Positions 25,563 to 37,288 of a DNA stretch of 64,000 nt are shown in pieces. The number at the start of each line of letters is the position of its first letter. Within the stretch, counting starts at the first letter, position 1. A program made the position numbers and the translations under genes. The notes under the pieces are model-generated. The model ran no database searches. It was not told the DNA's origin and was given only the letters and a program-made list of their open reading frames with translations. The DNA is from Vesta saturnalis. Taxonomy: Eukaryota; Arthropoda; Insecta; Coleoptera; Lampyridae. The DNA is taken from positions 124,001-188,000 of the forward strand of contig JARFJB010001594.1 in the NCBI GenBank assembly GCA_036346205.1, read 5' to 3'.

Positions 25563-25760
25563 TTACATACAAAAGTCGCATGTAAAAAGTCCACTTGTAT
25601 GGCTTGTACACGATTTATGGACCCATCCCCCACACAGTGTGCAACGTATCCACAGTTCTCTGTTTTTGCCGACCTCACCACAAATAATGCATAGATCTTC
25701 ATTCATCACTTTATCCGAATCATCATCACCAGAGGAAAATGACGTAGAAAGTTCAGCAAA
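25563..25760 (-). pseudogene. C-terminal zinc-finger relic of a pogo/Tigger-like transposase
   Basis: The minus strand reads CIICGEVGKNRELWIRC followed by a Cys/His series (CTLCGGWVHKSC, then FTCDFC) and a stop. This PHD-like C4HC3 finger often ends insect pogo/Tigger-type transposases. Acidic Ser-rich sequence precedes it. No DDE domain is attached, so it is an orphan fragment. Confidence 0.55.
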
Positions 25761-26599
25761 TACAACTACTGTCGGCTTTACCTATGGTATGCTGCTCCGT
25801 TTTTCCTTTGAGAGAATTCGGACAATCTTCTTTAAACATGTTCTTTTGCTGCCTTTGTATCATTGCATTGCACTTCTTTTTTTTCTCTACATTATATGTC
25901 TTGTTTTTTATTTCTTTTCATTCTAGCAGGGTTTTGTAGGTGTCCAGGTAAAAATTTCTGTAATGTTGCTTTTTGGGGCTCTTTGGGATGCTACTTTTTC
26001 TGATATTTTGGAGGTTCCAGGTAAATGTGCAACAATTCATTTCAAATTTGATACTTGTTAGTTCGTTTACTCTGGGTTTTGAGCAACAGTGTAAATTTCA
26101 ATGTGCTTTATAAGGTAGGGGTACTTTTCATTTTCTGTGAACCATTGCAATAGTTTCAAATATATTGCTATTTACATTTCTTACAACAGTGTTTCAGCCG
26201 TCGGGTCAATTTTCTGTGAACCGATTGCAAATAGCTTTCAACCGACGCGTGTCTATATGACCGAGTTTTCACCTCCACGTTCCAGCTCGTCTCGGTCAAT
26301 GACCGATAAAAGTCAGTTTTTGCGCAGCCACGCAGGTCTATATGACCGAGACAATTTTAACGGCTCCACGCCAGCTCGGTCAAATAAAGAGTCATCATAT
26401 AAACATCATAAAAAGCAGTTTTATTATCGAAAAATGTGAAAACAGATCTATAAAAATCGACAAATCCTGAATTTTGCTACAGGTTTCACACCACACCATA
26501 GCGAATAAGTTCATTTGATATGAAACATATCAAAAGCAGTTTTATGGGGCTCGACAAATGTAAAACAATTATAAAAATAGTAAAATCCTGAATCCTTGT

Positions 26600-28230
26600 T
26601 ATAGGTCCTTCACTCCCACCATGAGCGATTCTTTTGCTGCCTCGTAACACGACTCGATGCATAGATTGCGTTTGCTCACCTTCAATCTCTTTTTGCAGTA
26701 TTCGAATGCCGTAACGATTCTGCTTGACGTGGCAAGCTCATGACTTTCTTTGCTGAGGAGGCCTCGATTTGCAAATACATACGCAACACGGTTTCGAAAT
26801 ACATGCTTGATCTTTTTGGAATTTCATGCCGTGAACGATTTACTGCACGGCAGACTTAGTAATCTGCAAGACGCCTCGATTTTGCTATACCACAAAATTT
26901 TTCAAGTCGCACATGCGAATATGATGTCATTTGATCTGACTGATCAACGGAATATTTTCCTTGGTTGTAGGCAAGTATCATTTCAGGTTTTTCTTTGTTT
27001 GTCCCTGACGATTTCGAACTTCAATTTGAGAATCTGAGTGCTTAGACTCAGGACATACGTTCTCCAGGAAAGTACAGTGATTCCCTTATGATTTTCTTTT
27101 TGCAATATACTCTCCGGACTTTAGTTTTTCTTTTGTCACTTTGGGCGGAATTTATTTGCGATTCTTCTTAAGGTGCCAAGTAGGTGCGTTTGTCTATTCA
27201 GCAACTGTTCTGCTAATGATAGACTAGTATACCATTTATCCGTGATCATGATTCTTCCGGAATCCAGTAATGGCTCACCTAATTTCATCACTACTCAGGA
27301 TGGGGTGGTTCGGTTCTTGCCGGCGTAAATTTCTATATTATAAGTATAGCCTCCATTACAACATAGCTTGAATATTTTGATGCCATACTTATGGCGTTTT
27401 CCTTTTAGACATTGGCGCATAATAACCCGGCCCCGAAATAGTATTAGTGATTCATCAATATATACTGTTTCTCCAGGATCGAGTGCTGTCTGAAAATTAT
27501 GGACCACATTATCGACCAAACTCTGAACTTTGTGAAATCTATTATTTTGGGGGTTGTCGTCATTATCTGCAAAGTGAACCATCCTTAAAAGTAACTCAAA
27601 CCTGTTTCGGGACATTGCTGTAGGAGAGAATTCGTTTTTAAACATTGGTTCCCTGCTCCAATAATCTGCTAGTTTTGATAGACGAACTATGCCCATATAA
27701 ATAATCAATCCAAAAACAAAACGCTTTATCTCGTAGATGTCTGTCGGATACCAATAGTGTACTCTTGCTTGAGATGTAACATCTTTCTCATTAATAATAG
27801 TTTGTGTGGCGTATAGATTAGTTTGCTCAACAATATACTGAAATATATTATCGTCAACCAACGCAGAATAGAACCCAAGAGGTTCCTGGCCAATCAATAG
27901 TTCGAAGAGATTTTTATTTATTCCTGATTCTTTCGTGAATGGGGTAAGAACTAACAAGTGGAATTCTATCATCTTCAGAATCAGAGGATATTTCTACGTC
28001 TTCCTGTTACCTTCACTATCAGGGTCGTGTATTTCTGCAGACTCAACATCATCCGCATTCTCCCCAACAACTACATTTTGGTGTTCTGTTAGTTCATAAC
28101 CTTCAGAATCAATTTTGTGAGGAGATTCATTCATTTCGCTTTCACTTGAATATGCCATTAGCTCCACATTATTATCAAAGGTGTGTTCATCTTCGTTATC
28201 ATCACCTATTGCAGAAAAAGGTGTTGTGTA
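26600..28230 (-). mobile_element. piggyBac-like transposase (PGBD4-like), decayed
   Basis: An acidic N-terminus (28,230-28,000; ELMAYSSESEMNES) is followed, after a frameshift near 27,975, by the DDE_Tnp_1_7 domain at 27,972-27,295. Readable motifs are VEQTNLYATQ, RFVFGLIIYMGIVRL, DYWSREPMF, VQSLVDNVVHNFQ and YIDESLILFRGR, the last containing the first catalytic Asp region. It continues as LGEPLLDSGRIMITDKWYTS and LLGTLRRIANKFRPK with stops, then loses coherence near 26,700. Flanking GACCGAG-type repeats at 26,260-26,380 and 28,735-28,810 may be subterminal sequence. Inactive. Confidence 0.8.
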
Positions 28231-28233
28231 AAG

Positions 28234-28561
28234 ACATTTTATTTAAATAGGAAATTTTATCTATATCTCAAATGTAGCTAAAGGTTAATACCAACAAAAC
28301 TCTAAGTCAAATGCTACAATATATATTTTGGATGTTACACAATTAGTTTCGGCTATAAAGCCATCTTCAGGCCAGGAATATGAAATACAAGTGTCAAATT
28401 TAGTTAAACCACAGTAACCATTTCTTGCGAAAAATAGTTATTATTGTTAATACCTGACCTGAAGATGGCTTTATGGTCAAAACTAGTTGTTCAATTAACA
28501 TTCAAAAAATGTATATTGTAGCATTTGACTTAGAGTTATATTGGTATTTACATTTTATTTA
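28234..28561. repeat. Palindromic MITE-like repeat with 12-bp direct flanks
   Basis: Two arms of about 100 bp (28,284-28,388 and 28,445-28,552) are inverted copies sharing CTCTAAGTCAAATGCTACAA and its complement, and the GCCTGAAGATGGC block. The unit is flanked by direct copies of ACATTTTATTTA at 28,234-28,245 and 28,550-28,561, a possible target duplication. There is no coding capacity. It lies just upstream of the piggyBac N-terminus. Confidence 0.6.
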
Positions 28562-28984
28562 TACAAAATAACATCACATACCTTCAAAATCAAAATTATT
28601 CAAAATATCAAATAGTTGCTGCTCGGAGAGTGGTCCTTTTTGTCAAAATTTCGATTTTGCGACATGATTTGATACCCACATGCAAACAAAGAAACTGGTA
28701 CTTTCAACTAAACTATCAATTGCTTCTGTGCGTGGGTCGAGTAATTGACCGCCCCTGCGTGAGACAATTGTTAAGTAGTGTGCGGCGCCAGCTCGGTCAA
28801 TGTGATCGAGACATATTTTCACGATTTTCTCCATATGGGTGACGTAAATTTTAAAATTCTTTCGTGGGAATTCATTAGTCGTGCGCAACTTGCCCCAAAA
28901 AATGAAACTTTTGTCCCATATGAAATATACCGCCCGGCCCGAACGTAAAATACCATAAGAAGCACTCCGGCAGTGAACGAGTTA

Positions 28985-30306
28985 AAATATTCCCAGGAGG
29001 TGCAATCTCATTTTTATGAGGTATTGTAGCGACTGTTTCAATTCCAAAAGTAATTTTCTTTATAACAAAATTCTTGGTTTCTGTTTTGTGAGTTTTCATT
29101 TTTATTTTCTGTGTCATTTATTTGATTGTATACGGTGTGTAAAGCTTCAGCAGGGAGATAATCATCATTTGTGAAAATTTCATGATCAACTGGAAATATT
29201 CCAGTGGCTTGAAAGCCTTTGTTGACCTTTTCAGGAGTTGCTACTCGACCGAATGCTTTATTAAATAGTTCACCAATTTCGTTTGTTGAAATTTTCCTCC
29301 AATATCAAGGTTGTACGCAGCTTTTAGCGATGAATAAAAGGAAACATATAAACGCTGTACGCGATGTGAAGTATGAGGAGGAATTGTCAATATATGAATT
29401 CCATTATCCCGGCAAAATGTATACGCGTTCAAAGTGCAATGAGTACTGTGGTTGTCAATTACAAGCAGCACAGGGTCTTCATTTGAACATTTGACTGAAT
29501 TTTGAAAGTGCTGAAGCCACTCTATGAATAAATTTTCAGTGATCCAACCATTATCAGAACATGTGTACATTCCTCCTGGTGGTCCATTTCGTTTGAGCTG
29601 TGGGTTCATTCTCTTTCGTGCATAGATAGACATAGGAGGAGCAACATAAAGACCTTCGGCGCTAATACAACACATCACGGTAGTTGTCTTCCCTTTTTCT
29701 CCACTTGTTATAAATCCCACTCTCTTTTGTCCTTTTCCTGCAAGTATTTTACCTGGAACCCGTACCGTAGTTATGCCGGTTTCGTCTGCATTAAAAATCT
29801 TTGTGGGTGAAAATTTAACTTTTTCTAGAAGTTTGTTTAAATTGGAAAAAAAACAATGATGTCTCTTCCTTATTAAAAGCCGAAATCCGATGAATACTTC
29901 TTTACTCCGGCTTTCTGATTGCAACTGTTGGGTTCCCGTCAGCCAATCCTTTCCTGCTTTTCTTATTTTCGGAAAAATGATGTTTTAATTTATTTTTACC
30001 AGAAAAATCAGATGCACATCTTTTTATTTCTTGAGCTGATAAGCCATAAAATAATTTTGACAGCTTAATAACCTGATGGGCCAATGCTTTTTCGTTCTCG
30101 ACGTTTAAAATTGGATTACGTCCCATCGCTGGACCTGAAGAATTTTGTTTCTTAATTCTAGTTTGAAGTGTACTTCTAGGGATGTTAAATGCCCTCGACA
30201 CTTCTCGTAGACTTCTTCCATTATTCTGGATAGCATTTAAAGCAGCCTTTAAATCCTGAGCACTCCATGCAGCCTTGACTGTTTTTCGTATATACTTATT
30301 TGGCAT
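28985..30306 (-). pseudogene. pogo/Tigger-like transposase (HTH_psq, DDE_1), frameshifted
   Basis: The start at 30,306 (MPNKYIRKTVKAAW) opens a pipsqueak-type helix-turn-helix (SLREVSRAFNIPRSTLQTRI) and the following CENP-B-like region. A frameshift near 29,930 separates it from the DDE_1 catalytic domain. First Asp is in IFNADETGITTV, second in LLVIDNHSTHC. The third motif reads SHRVQRLYVSFY where the family has Q-x-L-D, so Tyr replaces the third Asp. The reading continues through FNKAFGRVATPEKVNKGF and FQATGIFP in another frame to about 29,050. The protein would have bound the element's ends; it is now dead through both the shift and the missing residue. Confidence 0.8.
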
Positions 30307-30315
30307 CTGTAACAA

Positions 30316-31520
30316 ACAAGAAAATTAAAATGTCCCCTTGCGGGTAATCGCGGCCGGCCACGATTTCCTCTCTATCGGTGCCCGCCATTACCCTGCAGGC
30401 AGTCATCGCAAATTATCGTTAATTAAAAAACAAAATCAAAAACTAGAGAACGAACATATCAACTACAATAAACTGCAATCAATTTACTATCTACTAGAAT
30501 AATCAGAGTTTTGAAAAAGCATGAAATACGTACTTTTATAGGTCGTTGAAAGGAGGGGCACGTTTTAAATGTAAAATACCTTTCGGTCAGAATTTAACCA
30601 AATGTTGATATGTTCTAGAACTCGACCAATTGATCAAATGTCTTCATTGCCCGAAAGCTCAAAGCTCAACAGTTTTTGATATACAGGGTCTGCAATATCA
30701 CTATTTGATACTTTCAATATATCATAAAATGGACATTTTTGCCAATATTAAAACAAAACTTAGTGGAATGTTATTTTTTGGTGCTACTGGTTACAACCTT
30801 TTCTTTACTTTCACTATTTTTGTACATACACCTGATATACAGGGTGAGACCAAATATATGTATCTGAAAAGAATTATTACGGTGGTATTTTTTGATATTT
30901 TGGTGAATGGAAGTTAACACATATATATGTCCATTTAAATTATTATTGCAAGTTAAGTCCCTAGACGTCCGTTATACAGAGTGTTTCATTTCTTTAATAG
31001 ATTTAATTGAGTATTATTATACTTCCTAGTTAATTTTCTGATAACTTAATTGAAATGTCTATATTAAAATAAACTATTTGCTAACTGTATATACCTACAT
31101 AATAGTCACGATGTGTTTATACTGATACTGGGTGTCCAAGTACAAAGGACCAAAGCGATATCTTAAACTTCATATAGGTACGGAAAAAACCGTTAACATA
31201 AAAAATTCCTTGCAATTGGATGTCGTTGCGAAATACAAAGCTTTTGGAGATTGACAGATAGAAAGGTTAGATGTGCTTCATTTATTATGCTCACTATTTT
31301 CTAATAAAGTTATATTTAGTATTTACTTATTCGTTTAAACCAAAACCGTAATGTGGTATTGCGCTTTTTCTTCTGCTTTTATTCGTACAACTAGATTTTG
31401 TTTCGATTTTGCACTTTTCTTTCCGTTTTTCATACTACAATTATTATGTTTTTCTATTCCCAAACTTATAAAATAACAACAATATAGTAGGTGGCTATGA
31501 AACGTCAAAAATTAATCCGC
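30316..31520. other. Non-coding region with transposon-terminus-like motifs
   Basis: A GC-rich imperfect hairpin (GCGGGTAATCGCGGCC paired with GGCGGGCAC-type sequence) lies at 30,338-30,400. TATACAGGGTCTGC (30,681), TATACAGGGTGAGACC (30,837) and ACTGGGTGTCC (31,126) look like ends of mariner-type elements, but no matched pair was found. Confidence 0.4.
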
Positions 31521-31539
31521 TATTTAAGTGATATTGTTG

Positions 31540-32088
31540 ATGCTTAGTTGCAACGAGGATCGAGATTATCCTAAAACTATCAATGGGGACCAGTTTCAAA
31601 ATTGGGTGTTTAAACAGCTGATTCATGCGCTGTCCAAACTACCCGGAAGTTTTGTGGTGGATATGGATAATGCACCCCATCCTTCGGTTCAGTTAGACAA
31701 TCCACCCTCATTTTCTAGTAAGAAAGATACAGGAGTGGTTGGTTATGCACGGGGTCGAAATTGAGGGCAAAATTACAAAAAATCAACTGTGGAATAAAAT
31801 TGAACCTTTCGAGTCCAGAGGAAAGAATTATGTAGTGGAGATAATATTTTGATTAAGCATTGGTATGAAGTTTTAAGATTGCCTCCTTACTATTGGCAAT
31901 ATAACCCTATTGAAATGGCATGGGGTTTTCGTCAAAATTATTATAATAAGCAAATAAGTTCTGAACCTCCATCAAAAGCCAGGGTTCAGAAATTATTGCT
32001 TGATGCTTTATCCAAATGTTCTTTTCGTGGCAAACTTTTTGTTCGCATACGGAAAAGATTATTTCAAATGATTGGGAGAAATATATGA
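31540..32088 (+). pseudogene. IS630/mariner-type transposase fragment with wide D-E spacer
   Basis: Reads NGDQFQNWVFKQLIHALSK, then the second catalytic Asp in VVDMDNAPH. After frame changes comes the third-residue block RLPPYYWQYNPIEMAWGF and a C-terminal helix (KARVQKLLLDALSKCS). About 81 residues, allowing for shifts, lie between Asp and Glu, close to the spacing in the element at 2,735-4,075. It therefore appears to belong to the same wide-spaced group (recalled as DD82E). The N-terminal half including the first Asp is absent. Confidence 0.65.
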
Positions 32089-34224
32089 AAAATTATTCGA
32101 TTGAAAATATCCTACTTGTTATTATAACACTAGTAAAATTGAATATCTGGTTTTCATCAGGTCTTGTCCGTGGATACGAAAGCAGCAATCTAGTGGTCAA
32201 TTCCATTTAGCTATGACTTAAATAGATACATTTCTAGTTATTTACTTTCATATGCACGTGACAATCAACAAAATAGCAACGCAGCAAGCAAATTTCTACA
32301 GGTAAGCAAATCTTCACATTGGATTACTTATGAAAAAGTGCTGCGGATTTCCTGGATAGGTTAAATCAAATGGATACATATGGATGTTCTGGTTACCTAC
32401 TTAGTATGCTTCCTTGGTAACCAAATAAATAACCTTATTATTGAGTGAAAAAATTATTTCTCGGTTCCTAATTTTTAATAAGAAAAACGTAAGTTAATTA
32501 AATCACTAAAAATATAGTTATAAATTAGTTGATTTTAGAATGCAATGCACGCCGCCCGAAATTGCCGTTGAAACGAATGAAGCAGTATATCGTGCCTCGG
32601 ACCGACGAAATCCGGTGAAAAGTATTTTGCTGCGTATCAACACTTTACTCAGTGTTGTAACGAAGAGAATGTGAACGTTTATTAGGAAAATGTACTTCTT
32701 GCGTATTCTAACCAGATGCAAAAAGATAAGAAATGGAAATCTTCAACAATATGGTCCCGTTATTGCATGATCAAATCCGAATTAATTATTAAGCATGGAA
32801 TATAAGTCAATATTTAAAGATACGATGTTTTCTGAAAAAGGTAAATGAAGGATATCCAGCTATGAAAGTCAAGAATATTTACTAAAGAACAGTTTGACGG
32901 TTTTTTAATGGACACCAAATGAAGTATATATTTAGGAATAAAGGTAAATTAAAATCAGTTTTAATGTTGTGTCCTCCCAATTTAATATGATTTATTCAGA
33001 TTGTTTTATTAATCGAAGTAACCGGCGCATGCAGATGCGACGAGATGATGAAAATGAATATAGATGACATTTAAGATATGGGAAGTGTAACCTAATAAAA
33101 ATTCCCGATAGCGAAACGATAAAAGTGCGGTCGTTTACAATCATCGGAGAAATGTTCATAAAAATTTTCCACAAGTACGCTTCTTTAAGATCGAAATGTG
33201 TGCAAGAGAGAAGATTTTTTTTTAAATATCAAAATGGGAAGTGCTTTATAACTGTTATGGGATTCATACGAGCAGAGCTGCACCCGAAAAGTTGCCAAAT
33301 TTCTAAAATTAAGCAATATTCTAGAATATAAGTAATGTTCAAGAATATACGGGTCACTGTTTAAAGCGTACTTCGGCTACATTACTGATCAATGGTGGAT
33401 GAAGTGTGGACTCGTTGAAGCATTATAGGAGTTGGAGGTCCACTTCCGTGGCCGTGGGATACATAGAACAATCTATTCGCAACAAAAAAGAGAGTGCTGT
33501 CCGAATATTGGATTTAAACGAAACTGTGACAACGGAAACAGACGCAGGAAATCTAATAGTATAGTCATCGCCCAAATCAACAGTTATACCATCAGTAAAT
33601 AATTTAACAGAGTCTACTTCATCGCAGCACCGCTTCAATTTTCAAAATGCAACACTTACCAATTGTATGTACATTTAATATTACATTAATCAATAGGTCT
33701 GAAAATTAATGATACTTTTTTGAATAAATGAAAATTAAATTGTTGTGTTTCCTTAATAACCTTTCCCTCCGGAGGCAACAAATGGGAAAGTTAAATCTGC
33801 TTTAACGAAAATGTCAACTTTGGCGCCTACTACTCAGTCGAAGAATGACCTAATATTTATTTTGACGTTTGGAGAAAGAAACATTTTATATAGTTTTACG
33901 CAGATTTGATGTTGTCATTTACGACCAACCAATGTAAAGCATGTACAGTTTGCGTTTTATGTAGGCAATAGACGTTCAAGGTCTGAAGACTAAAATTTAT
34001 TTTACGTCACTCGAGATTCATCGCTTTCCGTGTAATGTTTAAATAGCGTGAAAAACTACGTTGCACACGCTGTATTAGCTTACTTTAAAAATATAACCTA
34101 CAATTTTCAAAAGTCAAGCTATGGTAGTAACTTTTTGTTCTTGAGACAGTGCTAGCACACACCCCCTATATTTCTATGGCCGGCTCTAATGCAAAATAAG
34201 ATGGAACTGAGTATATGTATGTAT
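32089..34224. other. Unassigned AT-rich region
   Basis: No gene, repeat pair or domain is recognised. A moderately GC-richer patch at 32,535-32,650 and weak open frames at 33,125-33,640 have no identifiable homology. Confidence 0.4.
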
Positions 34225-34484
34225 TCTTTGTGGGATTAAGGATAGGTGCCATCAGGGTAAGATCGGAAGAAATGGAGTTAAGGTTCTGCGGGGGAAAATA
34301 CTACCCCATCATTCGTCTACATAGCCGGACATAATGTGCGTATACGCAGTGATCATGCCGCTATGTGTGTATGGGGAAAACCCCGTCATAGAACCTCCTA
34401 CAAGGTAGACGGTAACAGGGAATCGAATCCACTACCTCGCTAATGCTAAGAAAATCGTGTTACCACTGGCCCTCTAGCTCGGTT
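34225..34484 (-). mobile_element. tRNA-derived SINE
   Basis: On the minus strand the head shows an A-box-like GGGCCAGTGG (near 34,465). About 40 bases later comes a B box, GGATTCGATTCCC (34,418-34,430), the spacing of a tRNA-type pol III promoter. An unrelated body of about 190 bp extends to about 34,225. The right-hand limit and target duplication are uncertain. Confidence 0.55.
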
Positions 34485-34649
34485 TTTACCGGATGCGGGA
34501 GTTGCTTTTTATATTGTTACAAATGCTATTGGAATGTGTAATCACATATTTGTAAAAATTCAACTTTGATATTGTTAAATCAGCGGCGGTATAAAAATTG
34601 GCAAAGCAGTTTGTTGACTGTGAGCATTTGAAGAACGTAATTCTGTGAC

Positions 34650-35250
34650 AGAATGGAAATTATTCGTGAACGTTTCCGTTGGATAATTTTTTATGATAGT
34701 CGACGGTTTGGAATCGGTTACGATTCAAAAAAAAATTGTGCGCAATATGATTGTAGAAGATCGGCATGTGACATACCACGAGATAGAGGCATCCGTTGGG
34801 ATGTCTTAGACTGCAATATATTCGATTTTGCACCAACAATTAGCTGTCAGAAAGATCTATTCCAGGTGGATTCCGCACAATTTGATTGAATCTCACAATC
34901 AAGCTCGTGTTAAATAGTGTAAATAATGCTTAAAAAAATCGAACGAGGCACTGCAAAATCTGTTTACGACATTGTTACGAAACTTCGATATACTCGTATG
35001 AACCGGAAACTAAGCCATAATCCATTGTTTCGGTGTTCCGAGATGAACCGTATGCCACAAAGGTTATTCGTTCGTGAAGCATTTCCAAGAAAATGATCGC
35101 TTATTTCTTCGCTTATACTAGACATATCGCGACCATTCATTTAGAGGATCGAAGAACAGTTAACTCTGAATGGTACACAGCAATTTGTTTACCAGAAGTC
35201 AGTAACATATTCTCTATCGCCACGAATGTTTTTTAAAAAGATTAATACAC
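34650..35250 (+). pseudogene. mariner (DD34D-type) transposase relic
   Basis: Pieces of a classic mariner transposase appear in changing frames: MEIIRERFRWIIFYDSRR (N-terminal helix), EDRHVTYHEIEASVGMS, AIYSILHQQLAVRKI, SRWIPHNLIESHNQARVK, and further decayed blocks around 35,000-35,180 matching the typical Asp-containing regions (THLED, VNSEWYTA). It is a different lineage from the long-ended elements. Heavily mutated. Confidence 0.65.
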
Positions 35251-35329
35251 AATGTTACGCATAATAAACATCCAACTTAAACCAATATTCTTGATTTCAT
35301 CAAGGCTCAGACTGCGACAATACCTTCAG

Positions 35330-35600
35330 TGAGTGCGAGTGAGATGTAAGATGGGTGGGACTGAGAATGTGTAATCGGATGACGTCACAGGCCACACCCA
35401 CTTCTATCTGATTGATCGTGAGCACGCATACTGCCACATGCTTCGCGTTCTGATTGGATGGCCTAAAGGTAGACGAATCCCTGGTTTCTGATTGGTGGAG
35501 ATCGTCGGCTCTTGTCGGGAAAAACTGAAAATTTGAAATTTGGATGTCCGCTCTGTTTTGGTGACCATTTTTGTTTCGTCTCTCAATAACAGACAATTTT
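35330..35600. promoter_or_regulatory. Promoter-like cluster: CRE and CCAAT boxes
   Basis: In a locally GC-richer 250-bp stretch, a perfect CRE palindrome TGACGTCA (about 35,380-35,387) lies next to a CACCC-type box (CCACACCCAC). Two CTGATTGG motifs (inverted CCAAT, near 35,451 and 35,488) follow. No adjoining gene is recognised on either side, so this may be the promoter of an unseen transcript or a buried LTR. Confidence 0.35.
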
Positions 35601-36494
35601 AATTATAAGTCGTAATTAAAAGTAGTAGTGGGTCAAGGGGTCTAAGGTTCTGTATTCTGGTTGCTTACTTTTATTTCGTGGAACGCCTAGTGCTGAATTT
35701 TTAAAACTAGTGAACGTAAATTCAAAATGTTGGTCTGAAGTGAGTTCTATCAGAATACCTTGGTTATTATCAGTAATAAAAAGATAAAGATGTTTTCAAA
35801 AATTTATCATAAGTAATACCATTTTTAAGATTACATAAAAACACATCTCATGTATCCGCAACAGCAGCATAATCATCAGCATCCGTCTTATCTGTTAGAT
35901 TTTCAGCTACCTCCTTCTCGGTGTATGTACTACTATTAACTTTAATCCCGCTCTCAGACTCATTTTCTTTACCTTCTACTGAGGCTTCATCTTTAGCTTG
36001 AAAATTACTAACATAAAAGCAAAGATGCGTTTTTTATTTACCCGATGTTTCTCATTACAGAGCCATAATACTGTGGATGCACGGTTTAGGGTTAGCGTGT
36101 GTTGATCAGGTGAAAGTTTACATCAGGCTGAGACCTTTCAAAAGCTATCGCAAAATGCGCCGAAATTGAACGTTATTCAGTTATTGAAAAATTTTATCAC
36201 TTAAATTCCAAATTAGGTATTTTTATCGCCAAATTACGCCTCGTATCAAAAAAATTACATAGAACATAAGTAATCCATATGGTTAAGATCTATATCTAGG
36301 TATTTTTATATCTTTGAATATGCAATTGTTTCAGAAATGTTTAATAAAAACCAAAACTGCCCTTAATAAACTACCCCTCTACGTCGCTGGATTTCTTCCA
36401 AAATCTAGTCAGTTCCAGGAAAAATAAAATGAAGCTTAAATGCAAATTTTCAAATGCGTACGTATTATGGTTCTGGAGTTATCGTGGGTACTAA

Positions 36495-36570
36495 CATACA
36501 TCCACATACCCGTACGCACGCACATACGAGCGCACGTACACACACGCACATGCACACGCACGCGCACACA
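36495..36570. repeat. Alternating purine-pyrimidine CA/CG tract
   Basis: CACGCACATACGAGCGCACG-type sequence, complementary in character to the GT/GC tracts at 12,225 and 21,303. Confidence 0.75.
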
Positions 36571-36689
36571 TCTTGGCGAAACTTTGTCAAACGTTGTAAA
36601 ACGATGTAATAAGTGAGCTTAGCGATAATGAAATAAAGTCGATACCTACATATGTATTTAAGTATATTTCACACAAAACATAAATCCAT

Positions 36690-37288
36690 CGAACCAGAAA
36701 TTTCATATATCAAACAGAACCTAATAAATGGATTTGATGCTACAGGCATCTATCATCTGAATGCGCAAAACATGCTTCAGAAAATTACCAGCAACGATGA
36801 TTCATCATAAGCAGTACATGTAGTACTGGCTCAGGTTTTGAAAAAAAATGATACGGAAACGATTCAGAACGGCGCCCTGCAGGAAAAATACACGGCTGGC
36901 AGTTGAACCTGGAAAACGTTTGACGGCACCGTCAGATAACAAGAAGCTGCAACTGAAGAAGTGGCCTACATGGAGCCTGTTTTGGAACTTCTAACACCAG
37001 ACACGTTCGTCTTAGTGCTATTTATGTTAGGAAAACGTAAATCGGTCACTTGCAAACAAGTCTGCGTAGTGAAAGTACAATTTTCAGCAAGCGAATTTAC
37101 GGTTGTCGGGCTCAAATCAGTGAAGGACGATCACAATTTGTATTGGCTTGCAAAGAAACGTACATTTACAGAACCAGTCAAAGATATTGTCCCCAATCTG
37201 CCACACCCATCAGTTGTAACTGCTGATCTACTGCAATATTAGTTTCCAAATAGAGTAGATGTTTTCGAGGTTTGATGTTTTACCGTTC
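36690..37288 (+). pseudogene. C-terminal fragment of a pogo/Tigger-like transposase
   Basis: The upstream frame reads NLINGFDATGIYHLNAQNML, the conserved block after the DDE domain. The open part at 36,961-37,242 contains DTFVLVLFMLGKRKSVTCKQ, VVGLKSVKDD and VPNLPHPSVV. Reading past the TAG at 37,240 continues to FPNRVDVFEV and a stop, the usual C-terminus in insect copies, so the TAG is probably a mutation. No catalytic domain remains. Confidence 0.6.

Noticed and set aside
30338..30400. GC-rich imperfect hairpin upstream of the Tigger gene
   Set aside because: It was considered as an element terminus, but no matching copy at the other end was found.
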